Positions 17,214-24,992 of a DNA stretch of 64,000 nt are shown one piece after another. The stretch covers positions 1,496,488 to 1,560,487 of the forward strand of contig EQ973344.1 in assembly GCA_000158655.1 (NCBI GenBank), given 5' to 3'. The number at the start of each line of letters is the position of its first letter. Positions within the stretch are counted from its first letter, which is position 1. A program made the translations under genes and the position numbers. The stretch is from [Clostridium] methylpentosum DSM 5476 (GTDB lineage: Bacteria > Bacillota > Clostridia > Oscillospirales > Ruminococcaceae). The notes under the pieces are model-generated. The model searched no databases, had not been told where the DNA came from, and saw nothing but the letters and a program-made list of their open reading frames with translations.

Positions 17214-18704
17214 ATGTTGTACAACAGCACACGAAACAGCAGTGCGAGCGTGAGCTCTGCGCAGGCGATTGTCAAGGGGATTTCTGAGGAGGGTGGACTG
17301 TTCGTCCCCGAATCTTTTCCCCAGATTTCCCTCGATGATCTCAAAGAAATCAGCGGGAAGAGCTATGTCGAGCGCGCCGAGTTTGTTCTCGGCAAATTCC
17401 TCACCGACTTTACCCCGGAGGAGCTGCACCACTGTGTGAGCAACGCCTACCGTGCGGATAAATTTTCAAGCGAATCGATTGCCGAGCTCGCCCACCTTTA
17501 CAAGGGCATTTACATGCTCGAGCTGTGGCACGGTCCGACCTGCGCTTTCAAGGACATGGCGCTCCAGCTCCTGCCCTATCTGCTGACCACGTCGGCCAAA
17601 AAGGTGCTTTCAGACAAAGAGATTGCGATTCTCGTCGCGACGTCGGGCGATACCGGTAAGGCGGCGCTCGAGGGCTTCAAGGATGTCGAGGGAACAAAAA
17701 TCCTCGTCTTCTACCCCGAGGACGGGGTGAGCAACATCCAAAAGCTCCAGATGACCACTCAGCAGGGTGGTAACGTCGGCGTCTGCGCCATCAAAGGTAA
17801 CTTTGACGACGCCCAGACCGGCGTCAAAAAAATCTTCACTGACAAAGCAGTTGGGGAGAAGCTCGCCGAACACGGCATTGTCTTTTCGAGCGCGAACTCG
17901 ATCAACTGGGGCCGCCTTGTGCCGCAGATCGTCTACTATTTCTCCGCCTACTGCGACCTGCTCGCCAACGGGGAGATCGAGGCGGGCGACAAGATCAACG
18001 TCGTCGTCCCGACCGGGAACTTCGGCAACATCCTCTCGGCGTATTACGCAAACCTCATGGGTCTGCCGGTCAACAAGTTCATCTGCGCCTCCAATGCGAA
18101 CAACGTCCTGACCGACTTCATCGCAACCGGGGTGTACGACCGCAACCGCCCCTTCCACACCACTATCTCCCCCTCGATGGACATCCTCATTTCAAGCAAC
18201 CTCGAGCGGCTGATCTACGACTTGACCGGGCGGGATGACAAAGCTGTCCGCAGCCTGTTTGACCAGTTGTCCAAAGAGGGTAGGTACGAGGTTTCGAAAG
18301 AAGTCAAGGAAAAAATTCAGTCGATGTTTTACGGCGGGTGCTGCGACGACACGCAGACCAAGCAGACCATCAAGGAAATTTTTGACCAGTACTCCTACCT
18401 CTGCGACACCCATACCGCGGTTGCAGTCAAGGTGTACGAAGAGTATCGGGCAAAGACCGGGGATGTGACCAAAACGGTCATTGCCTCGACTGCGAGCCCG
18501 TATAAATTTACCGGCAGCGTGCTCGAAGCCCTTGGCGGCAACACCGCGGCGGACGACTTCGCACAGATCGAGGAGCTGTCCGAGCTGTCCAAACTCGAAG
18601 CGCCCGCACAGCTCGCCAATCTGAAAAACTGCGAGGTTCGTTTTACCAAGTCAATTGACAAGGACGGCATGGAGCAGGCTGTTTTCGAGGCGCTCGGGCT
18701 TTAG
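17214..18704 (+). CDS. thrC: Threonine synthase
   Basis: PLP enzyme that converts O-phosphohomoserine to threonine. The 496-residue sequence starts MLYNSTRNSSASVSSAQAI and contains EEGGLFVPE, the PLP lysine in CAFKDMALQLLPY, VATSGDTGKAALEGF, VPTGNFGNILSAYYA and TASPYKFTGSV near the end. The ATG at 17214 matches the family N-terminus; an in-frame GTG at 17202 is less well placed. GGGTGA upstream is only a weak ribosome binding site. It follows the M19 gene by 26 bp on the same strand. Confidence 0.93.
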   Translation: MLYNSTRNSSASVSSAQAIVKGISEEGGLFVPESFPQISLDDLKEISGKSYVERAEFVLGKFLTDFTPEELHHCVSNAYRADKFSSESIAELAHLYKGIYMLELWHGPTCAFKDMALQLLPYLLTTSAKKVLSDKEIAILVATSGDTGKAALEGFKDVEGTKILVFYPEDGVSNIQKLQMTTQQGGNVGVCAIKGNFDDAQTGVKKIFTDKAVGEKLAEHGIVFSSANSINWGRLVPQIVYYFSAYCDLLANGEIEAGDKINVVVPTGNFGNILSAYYANLMGLPVNKFICASNANNVLTDFIATGVYDRNRPFHTTISPSMDILISSNLERLIYDLTGRDDKAVRSLFDQLSKEGRYEVSKEVKEKIQSMFYGGCCDDTQTKQTIKEIFDQYSYLCDTHTAVAVKVYEEYRAKTGDVTKTVIASTASPYKFTGSVLEALGGNTAADDFAQIEELSELSKLEAPAQLANLKNCEVRFTKSIDKDGMEQAVFEALGL

Positions 18705-18719
18705 GATCTTTGTATGTAC

Positions 18720-18800
18720 AGCGGCAGCTCTGCCGCCGCTGATTCCAGGAATACCGGGAAAGTGGGGAAGGGGGTGTCCTCCTTCCCCCTGCTTTCCTTT
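18720..18800. repeat. Hairpins after thrC, including a REP-like repeat
   Basis: A first hairpin (GCGGCAG/CTGCCGC, ~18722-18738) may end thrC. A second (~18764-18790, GGGGAAGGGGG...CCTCCTTCCCC) closely matches the reverse complement of 56188-56216, including a trailing CTTTCC. The shared element looks like a dispersed palindromic repeat. Confidence 0.5.
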
Positions 18801-18828
18801 GACCCGATTGCCGGGTAAAGCTCCACTG

Positions 18829-19011
18829 TTACTGGCAGTTGGATTTTGGTTGATAGGTTTCGCACGCCGCGTCCTTTTCATCCCGGACCGAGCAGGTGCA
18901 TACCTCGATCTCATTTGCAGTGCAGTGATGGTGCTGGTTGTTGAACGCGCAGCTCTCAACGTCGCATTTGACGCCGCACAGGCAGCCGTTCTCTTTTTTC
19001 TGAGCAGACAT
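18829..19011 (-). CDS. DUF1540 small cysteine-rich protein
   Basis: A 60-residue protein from the ATG at 19011, with AAAGGA about 10 bases upstream on the minus strand. The pattern GVKCDVESCAFNNQHHHCTANEIEVC is the DUF1540 signature (C-x4-C-x-[YF]-N with further cysteines), with the late cysteine in AACETYQPK. Seven cysteines and a histidine run suggest metal binding. The family is common in anaerobic Firmicutes; its role is not established. It stands alone between thrC and a phosphoesterase on the other strand. Confidence 0.82.
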   Translation of the reverse strand: MSAQKKENGCLCGVKCDVESCAFNNQHHHCTANEIEVCTCSVRDEKDAACETYQPKSNCQ

Positions 19012-19217
19012 TTCGCAACATCCTTTCAAACTTGTTGGGGCGCGCCGGGCTTCCCCCGGCTGGGAAGTCCTCAAAACGGAAACACTGACCCTGTGCAAAC
19101 GCGGCCGTCCTCACCGAGAATAAATTCAGACGTTTTTAGACAGCGCATCCGTTTTCAAGACAGAATTAGTGTACCCTATCCCACCGCGTTCATACGAACG
19201 CTAGACAAGGAGCGAGC

Positions 19218-19898
19218 ATGAGCTTATATGTGATTGGAGACCTTCATCTCTCCTTCGGTACGGACAAGCCGATGGATGTATTTGCAGGATGGAATAATTA
19301 TGTCGAAAAAATAGAGGAAAATTGGAAACAAAAGGTGAAGCAGGAGGATACCGTCGTCGTTGCGGGGGATATTTCCTGGGGAATGGACCTTGCCCACGCA
19401 AAGGATGATTTCGCGTTTATCCACAGCCTTCCCGGCCGGAAAATCCTCCTCAAGGGCAACCACGACTACTGGTTTTCCACCAAAAAGAAGGTGGAGGATT
19501 TCTTTGCCGAGAACGGGTTTTACACCCTGCACCTGCTCTTCAACAACTCATATGAATACGAGGACTTTTCCCTCTGCGGCACCCGCGGGTGGATCAACGA
19601 GCCAGGGGAGCCTGCCAACAAAAAGGTATTGCTGCGCGAGGCGGGCCGGATGGAGCTCTCCCTCCAGTCGGCGGGCGGGCGCAAGCCGATTGCCTTTCTG
19701 CACTATCCGCCAATCTACGCGGGCAACCAGTGCGACGACATGATCGAGGTCTTTCACAAGTACGACGTCAAGCGGGTGTTTTACGGCCATCTGCACGGAA
19801 AATCCTGCGGCGGCGCAGTGCAGGGGGAGCGCGACGGCATCGATTACCGTCTCGTATCTGGGGATTACATCCAGTTCAATCCGGTGCGCGTTTTGTAG
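19218..19898 (+). CDS. Calcineurin-like metallophosphoesterase
   Basis: A 226-residue soluble dinuclear-metal phosphoesterase. The five family motifs are in order: GDLHLS (D-x-H), GDISWGMD, GNHDYW, the histidine in FLHYPP and GHLHG. Members hydrolyse nucleotides, phosphoproteins or phospholipids; the substrate is not deducible. AAGGAGCG precedes the ATG. It stands alone: tig downstream has its own promoter. Confidence 0.85.
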   Translation: MSLYVIGDLHLSFGTDKPMDVFAGWNNYVEKIEENWKQKVKQEDTVVVAGDISWGMDLAHAKDDFAFIHSLPGRKILLKGNHDYWFSTKKKVEDFFAENGFYTLHLLFNNSYEYEDFSLCGTRGWINEPGEPANKKVLLREAGRMELSLQSAGGRKPIAFLHYPPIYAGNQCDDMIEVFHKYDVKRVFYGHLHGKSCGGAVQGERDGIDYRLVSGDYIQFNPVRVL

Positions 19899-19965
19899 GG
19901 TTTGGCTTGTTTTTTTAACGGAAAAGATCATAATATTTCCAAAATGTAAAATTCTAAAAATCCAC

Positions 19966-19994
19966 TTAACAGTGGCTGAGGAATGTGCTATAAT
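19966..19994 (+). promoter_or_regulatory. Promoter of tig-clpP-clpX
   Basis: TTAACA (19966-19971), 17-bp spacer, TATAAT (19989-19994). Confidence 0.65.
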
Positions 19995-20036
19995 CATAAG
20001 GATATCAACTAATCTATATTTTCAGGAGGATTTGAC

Positions 20037-21359
20037 ATGGCGTTAATGAAATCGGACAACGTAGCCACCAACAAATACGAGGTAGAAGTATCCGTAGACG
20101 CAGCTACTTTCGATACCGCCTGCAACGCGGCATATCGCAAAAATATTAAGAAAATCAACGTCCCCGGCTTCCGCCGCGGCAAAGCGCCCCGCAAGATTGT
20201 GGAAAAAATGTATGGTGAGAGCATTTTCTTTGACGATGCCATCGACGCGGTTTACCCCAAAGCTCTGAGCGAGGCGATCGAGGAGGCAGGGCTTGACGTC
20301 ATCGCAGTTGAGTCCCTCGAGCCGATTGAAGCGAGTGCGGAAAAAGGCCTCAGCTTCAAAGCTACCTGCATCACCAAGCCGGTTGTGGAAGTTAAGGACT
20401 ACAAGGGTATAAAAGTAACCAAATCGGTCAAGACTGTCTCCGATGAGGACGTTGCCGCTGAGCTCGACAAAATGCGGGAGAGAAATGGCCGTGTGATCAT
20501 CGTTGAGGACAGACCCGCACAGGACGGCGACATGGCGACCTTTGACTTTGAAGGATTCCTCGACGGCGAGGCGTTTGAGGGCGGCAAAGCGGAGAAATAC
20601 ACCCTCAAGCTCGGCTCCGGCCAGTTTATCCCCGGTTTTGAGGAGCAGATTGTCGGCAAGAGCATTGGTGAGGAGTTCGACGTCAACGTCACCTTCCCGG
20701 AGGATTACCACGCGGAAGAGCTCAAAGGCCAGTCCTGCCTGTTCAAATGTAAACTCCACGAACTCAAAGCGACCGAGCTGCCCGATGCGGACGACGAGTT
20801 TGCCAAAGATGTCAGCGAATTTGACACCCTTGATGAGCTCAAAGTGGACATCAAAAAGCACCTCGAGGAGCAGAACGCCAAGGCGATGGAAGCCGACGTG
20901 GAGGAGCAGATCATCGGCAATGTCGTCGAAAATATGACCGGTGAAATCCCCGAAGTCATGTATGAAAAGAGAATTGACGAGCTCATGCGCGATTTTGAGT
21001 ACCGCCTTTCCTCTCAGGGGATGAACCTCGAGATGTACATGCAGTACACCGGCCAGGACAGGGAAGCAATTCGCGGCCAGTTCCTGCCCCAGGCGGAAAA
21101 ACAAGTCAAGGTGCGCCTTGCGCTTGAAAAGGTCGTTGAGCTTGAAAAGGTTGAGGTACCGGAAGAAGAGCTCAGCGCCGAGTACGCCAAGCTCGCCGAG
21201 CAGTACAAGATGGAAGAGGACAAAGTCAGAGGCTACATCCCTGAAGCGGACCTAAAGCTCGACCTCGCCGTCAACAAGGTGATTGCAATGCTCAAAGACA
21301 GCGCTGACATCACCGAAGTGGAAGAAGTAAAAGAAGACGAAGCAAAAGACGCTGAATAA
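20037..21359 (+). CDS. tig: Trigger factor
   Basis: Ribosome-bound chaperone and prolyl isomerase that meets nascent chains at the exit tunnel. The ribosome-binding N-terminus includes the conserved FRRGKAPRKIVEKMYG loop. A central FKBP-type domain follows (AQDGDMATFDFEGFLDGEAF, PGFEEQIVGK), then a long helical C-terminal domain rich in charged residues and an acidic tail. Length 440 is typical. AGGAGG lies 8 bases before the ATG. tig-clpP-clpX is the classic bacterial order. Confidence 0.96.
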   Translation: MALMKSDNVATNKYEVEVSVDAATFDTACNAAYRKNIKKINVPGFRRGKAPRKIVEKMYGESIFFDDAIDAVYPKALSEAIEEAGLDVIAVESLEPIEASAEKGLSFKATCITKPVVEVKDYKGIKVTKSVKTVSDEDVAAELDKMRERNGRVIIVEDRPAQDGDMATFDFEGFLDGEAFEGGKAEKYTLKLGSGQFIPGFEEQIVGKSIGEEFDVNVTFPEDYHAEELKGQSCLFKCKLHELKATELPDADDEFAKDVSEFDTLDELKVDIKKHLEEQNAKAMEADVEEQIIGNVVENMTGEIPEVMYEKRIDELMRDFEYRLSSQGMNLEMYMQYTGQDREAIRGQFLPQAEKQVKVRLALEKVVELEKVEVPEEELSAEYAKLAEQYKMEEDKVRGYIPEADLKLDLAVNKVIAMLKDSADITEVEEVKEDEAKDAE

Positions 21360-21372
21360 TCAAATAGATATT

Positions 21373-21406
21373 ATACATCTGTCATTTTTTGTAATGGCAG
21401 ATGTAT
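21373..21406 (+). promoter_or_regulatory. Intercistronic hairpin between tig and clpP
   Basis: ATACATCTG (21373-21381) pairs with CAGATGTAT (21398-21406). No T-run follows, so it is more likely an RNA-processing or stability element, or a weak attenuator, than a full terminator. Confidence 0.45.
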
Positions 21407-21449
21407 CTGCTTGCAGCGGAAATCCCGTCGAAAATTGGAGGTAACGATC

Positions 21450-22031
21450 ATGGCATTAGTACCAATGGTAGTAGAACAAACAAGCCGCGGGGAGCGCTCC
21501 TACGACATCTACTCGAGGCTTCTCAACGACAGAATCATCATGCTTTCAGATGAGGTCAACGACGCGACAGCGAGCCTTGTGGTTGCTCAGCTGCTCTACC
21601 TCGAAGCGCAGGACCCGGAAAAGGACATCCAGCTTTATATCAACAGCCCGGGCGGATCGATCACCTCCGGTATGGCGATTTACGACACCATGAATTATAT
21701 TAAAAGCGATGTTTCGACCATCTGTATCGGCATGGCAGCGTCGATGGGCGCTTTTCTGCTCAGCGCAGGCGCAAAGGGCAAACGGCTCGCCCTGCCAAAC
21801 AGCGAGATCATGATTCACCAGCCCTCAGGTGGCGCACAGGGTCAGGCGACTGATATCAACATTCAGGCAGAACGCATTATTAAAATGAAAAAGCAACTCA
21901 ACCAGATGCTCGCCGATGCCACCGGCCAGCCGCTTGAAAAGATCGAGCGGGACACCGAGCGCGACAATTTCATGTCCGCCCAGGAGGCCTGTGAATACGG
22001 CCTGGTTGACAAGGTAATTGAGAAAAGATAA
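21450..22031 (+). CDS. clpP: ATP-dependent Clp protease proteolytic subunit
   Basis: Serine peptidase that forms the tetradecameric degradation chamber served by ClpX. The catalytic triad is visible: Ser in GMAASMGAF, His in [12 protein letters not shown] and Asp in [12 protein letters not shown] chose the ATG at 21450 ([23 protein letters not shown]), with GGAGG 8 bases upstream; this gives the usual ~193 residues. Confidence 0.96.
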   Translation: MALVPMVVEQTSRGERSYDIYSRLLNDRIIMLSDEVNDATASLVVAQLLYLEAQDPEKDIQLYINSPGGSITSGMAIYDTMNYIKSDVSTICIGMAASMGAFLLSAGAKGKRLALPNSEIMIHQPSGGAQGQATDINIQAERIIKMKKQLNQMLADATGQPLEKIERDTERDNFMSAQEACEYGLVDKVIEKR

Positions 22032-22045
22032 AGGAAAGGTGTCAT

Positions 22046-23323
22046 ATGGCAAATGAACCAAACGGGCTGCTGCGTTGCAGTTTCTGCGGCAAGCCGGAAC
22101 ACCAAGTGGAGCGTCTGCTCTACGGCCACAGCGCGTACATCTGCGATGAGTGCGTCGCACTGTGTTACCACATGCTGGTGGACGACGGTGTGTTTGTGGG
22201 CGATCCCTCTTTCTCCCGCCCGGGAAAAAACAAAAAGGGCAAGGGAAAAAACAAGGAATCGACCTTCTTAAAGCCGGTTGAGATCAAAAAGGTGCTCGAC
22301 GAGTACGTCATCGGACAGGATGCGGCAAAGGTCGCGCTGTCGGTTGCGGTCTACAACCACTATAAACGGATTTTTGCGGCGCAGCAGGAGGGCGTTGAGC
22401 TGCAAAAGAGCAACGTGCTGCTCCTTGGACCGACTGGCGTCGGCAAGACACTGCTCGCCCAGACGCTTGCAAAGATCCTTGAAGTGCCGTTTGCAATCGC
22501 CGATGCGACGACGCTCACCGAGGCGGGCTATGTGGGCGAGGACGTCGAAAACGTCCTGCTGCGCCTGATCCAGGCGGCGGACTACGATGTGGAGGCAGCC
22601 GAGCGGGGTATCATCTACATCGATGAGATCGACAAGATCACTCGCAAATCAGAAAACGTCTCGATCACCCGTGACGTCAGCGGCGAGGGAGTGCAGCAGG
22701 CACTGCTCAAAATCCTCGAGGGCACCGTCTCCAACGTCCCCCCGCAGGGCGGGCGCAAGCACCCCAATCAGGATTTTATTCAGATCGACACCAAAAATAT
22801 CCTCTTTATCTGCGGCGGCGCGTTTGAGGGGATTGAAAAGGTGATCAACCGCAGGATGGATACCTCAGCCATGGGCTTCGGCGCACCGCTCAAGGAGAAA
22901 AAGGACACCACCCTCGCCCAGGCGATCAAGCACATCGAACCGCACGACTTGGTGCGCTTCGGCATGATCCCTGAAATTGTCGGGCGCATCCCGGTTATCA
23001 CCGCGCTCGACGACCTCGACGAGGACAGTCTTGTGAAGATTCTCCGAGAGCCTAAAAACGCTCTGCTCAAGCAGTACCAGTACCTTTTTGAGCTCGATGG
23101 GACTACGCTTGAGTTCACCGACGACGCGCTCCGAGCGGTCGCTCAGATGGCGATTGCCCGCAAGACAGGCGCGCGCGGCCTGCGTGGCATCCTCGAAGGG
23201 GTGCTCAACGACCTGATGTTCCGCCTTCCCTCCGAAAAGGCAACCCGCGTGGTCATCACAAAGGAAGCGGTCGAGGGAACAGGGGAACCCCAAATCGAAC
23301 GGGAATCCAAAAAAGCAGTATAG
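22046..23323 (+). CDS. clpX: ATP-dependent Clp protease ATPase subunit ClpX
   Basis: AAA+ unfoldase that feeds substrates into ClpP. The N-terminal C4 zinc finger is intact ([17 protein letters not shown] then CDEC). Walker A is GPTGVGKT, Walker [11 protein letters not shown], and the pore loop region [10 protein letters not shown] is typical. The C-terminal helical domain ends with [15 protein letters not shown]. Length 425 is normal. It starts 14 bp after clpP, so both are cotranscribed, and a strong terminator follows. Confidence 0.97.
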   Translation: MANEPNGLLRCSFCGKPEHQVERLLYGHSAYICDECVALCYHMLVDDGVFVGDPSFSRPGKNKKGKGKNKESTFLKPVEIKKVLDEYVIGQDAAKVALSVAVYNHYKRIFAAQQEGVELQKSNVLLLGPTGVGKTLLAQTLAKILEVPFAIADATTLTEAGYVGEDVENVLLRLIQAADYDVEAAERGIIYIDEIDKITRKSENVSITRDVSGEGVQQALLKILEGTVSNVPPQGGRKHPNQDFIQIDTKNILFICGGAFEGIEKVINRRMDTSAMGFGAPLKEKKDTTLAQAIKHIEPHDLVRFGMIPEIVGRIPVITALDDLDEDSLVKILREPKNALLKQYQYLFELDGTTLEFTDDALRAVAQMAIARKTGARGLRGILEGVLNDLMFRLPSEKATRVVITKEAVEGTGEPQIERESKKAV

Positions 23324-23337
23324 AATGCAGACCCAAC

Positions 23338-23379
23338 AAAGGCGTTGGGCGGCTCTCGGGCCGTCCGGCGCCTTTTTTG
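23338..23379 (+). terminator. Terminator of the tig-clpP-clpX operon
   Basis: AAAGGCG pairs with CGCCTTT around an inner GGGCGGC/GCCGTCC stem, followed by TTTTTTGT. Confidence 0.8.
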
Positions 23380-23383
23380 TCAA

Positions 23384-24036
23384 AAAGGGACCACCGGCAA
23401 TGCTGGAGGTAAAAAAGGCTTAGCGCTATGTAAAGAAAGTCGCCAACGCTAAGATGAGAACGGTCTGCGAATCGAAGAATCAAGCAAATTAGAAGTCCGG
23501 AGTGGACAGGAAAACATTAGCACACAATATGGAATTGCAAAAACCATGTAGTGTTTGCGCCGAAATATATATGGAAAGATCAAGCAGGACGTAGGAAGAA
23601 TTCTGAGAACATTGTGCGAGAGGAAAGTGGTGAAAATCATAGAGGCAACTACATGTCAGGACCATGTGCATATGTATGTGGAAATACCGCCGAAATAGTG
23701 TCGGACATCATGGGATAACTAAAAGGAAAGAGCAGTCTGATGATCTTTGACTGGCATGCAAAATTGAAAGATAAATATGAGAACTGGGAGTTCTGGTGAC
23801 GGGGATATTATGTAGATATGGTAGGGAGAAGATTATACGCAACCAGCTGCAAGAGGGCGAATTGAGTGATCAGATAGGGCTGTGCAAATACTTGATGTGT
23901 TTACGGGTGGGACGGAAAAGAAAGGCAAGGAAAAGGCCGCTTTAGCGGCGGCCCATGAATAAATACGGTTGGCAGAGTATTCACAGGCCTTTAGGCCAAT
24001 CTGGTATCAGGCCCTTATAGGGCCAGTGCAAGCTAC
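23384..24036 (+). mobile_element. Decayed IS200/IS605-family insertion
   Basis: The element begins straight after the clpX terminator T-run, with a left hairpin near 23390-23408 (CCACCGGC/GCTGGAGG). It contains a broken tnpA and ends in palindromes GGCC-TTTA-GGCC (~23985) and GGCCC-TTATA-GGGCC (~24010-24023) that resemble the right side of the 13.2-kb remnant. About 650 bp, close to a full IS200. It lacks the long inverted repeats of DDE elements, as expected for this family. Confidence 0.65.
23480..23962 (+). pseudogene. IS200-type transposase (TnpA), broken
   Basis: Reading across frames recovers the TnpA sequence. NCKNHVVFAPKY comes early, then IKQDVGRILRTLCERK and the HUH motif TCQDHVHMYVEIPPK (~23651-23695). 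After a one-base shift come SDIMG, LKGKSSLMIFDWHA and RGYYVDMVGR, then RNQLQEGELSDQ and DVFTGGTEKKGKEKAA. At least three in-frame stops and two or more frameshifts interrupt it, and the tyrosine helix is damaged, so it cannot make active transposase. IS200 TnpA mobilises single-stranded DNA using a tyrosine nucleophile. Confidence 0.75.
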
Positions 24037-24880
24037 AGGCATTGCTGATGGTCTTGACTGTGCGAAAGGAAACCGTTTTCCCAACAGAATTTTGAAAGGA
24101 TTTTTCTGGTGGGTTTGCCTGTAGCTGAAGCGAAAAGAAACCACCGGCTCTGGCCGATGAGAGTAAAGAGCATTCGCTTTGGGCAAAATGAGAAGTTAGT
24201 GACAAGAATGGATTGTCTATGAATCATGACCACCAGCTAAACTGGTGGCTTGAGTAAGCCCGAGAGGGGATTTGTACGGACAAGCGTCTAAAGACGCACA
24301 AAAAGCTGTCTTTGGCATTACTTGCCCTGCTGCTCGTCAATGGGTATTTCTCTCGATCCGCATGTTTAGGCTAATGTGAAAACTTATGGATAGTGGCTCA
24401 CTTCGCTCGATGCTTGAAGCTAATGCTAGTGAGCTACCTCCTTCGGCATAGCCTGTGGTTTCCATAACAACAGTGAAAAGCGATCGGGAGATCGCTGTAT
24501 GATTAGTTACAGTGCGTTCGATGCAAAGGAAAATTTTCCAGTGCCTCTTGTGAGGGGGCCGGTGTGGTGCCCTTATCAGATTGGCGCAAATCACTAGTTC
24601 AACTGGTGGTTTTGGTTTCTCGGTTTTTCTGTCTACTGTGGTCACCAAAAGATCTTTGAAAGGAAAAACAGGTCGGCTGGCTGGTATCAATTTAAGAAAA
24701 AGGCGCAGCAGTTGGGTTCTGAAAAGAGACTTCCGAAATTGGGTTCAACAGATGTGGAAGGGGAGAAAAGGTAAAAAGTCACCTTTCAAAAAACTTTTAC
24801 GCGGGGCAAGTTGAATGGCACAATCTGGATTTCCTGTCTAATCGTGTGTTTTAAAACACACTCTAGGCGAATTTTTTGTC
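24037..24880. repeat. Gene-free stretch of nested palindromes (further IS200/IS605-like ends)
   Basis: No supportable gene. It holds an 11-bp inverted repeat AGCTACAGGCA/TGCCTGTAGCT (24031-24041, 24116-24126). Two similar hairpins follow: CCACCAG-CTAAA-CTGGTGG (24230-24248) and CACTAG-TTCAA-CTGGTG (24592-24608). Also present are AGCGATC-GGGA-GATCGCT (~24480-24497) and TTATGGA...TCCATAA (~24386-24469). The two CACCAG hairpins resemble right ends of IS605-like elements. Probably layered insertions in decay. Confidence 0.45.
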
Positions 24881-24906
24881 AAATAGCTGAAACTAGCCGC
24901 TTTCTC

Positions 24907-24935
24907 TTGCAAATTGTATGTTTTTTCTTTATAAT
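24907..24935 (+). promoter_or_regulatory. Promoter of lon-engB
   Basis: TTGCAA (24907-24912), 17-bp spacer, TATAAT (24930-24935). No CIRCE or CtsR repeat was recognised around it. Confidence 0.65.
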
Positions 24936-24992
24936 AGAGTAGACCAACCATACAATCTAGGGCATTTGCTCATCAAATATAAGGAGAAAATC

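Noticed and set aside
24581..24814. Open frame of 77 codons in the palindrome-rich clpX-lon gap
   Set aside because: It spans an IS-like hairpin, lacks a ribosome binding site and has no recognisable motif.
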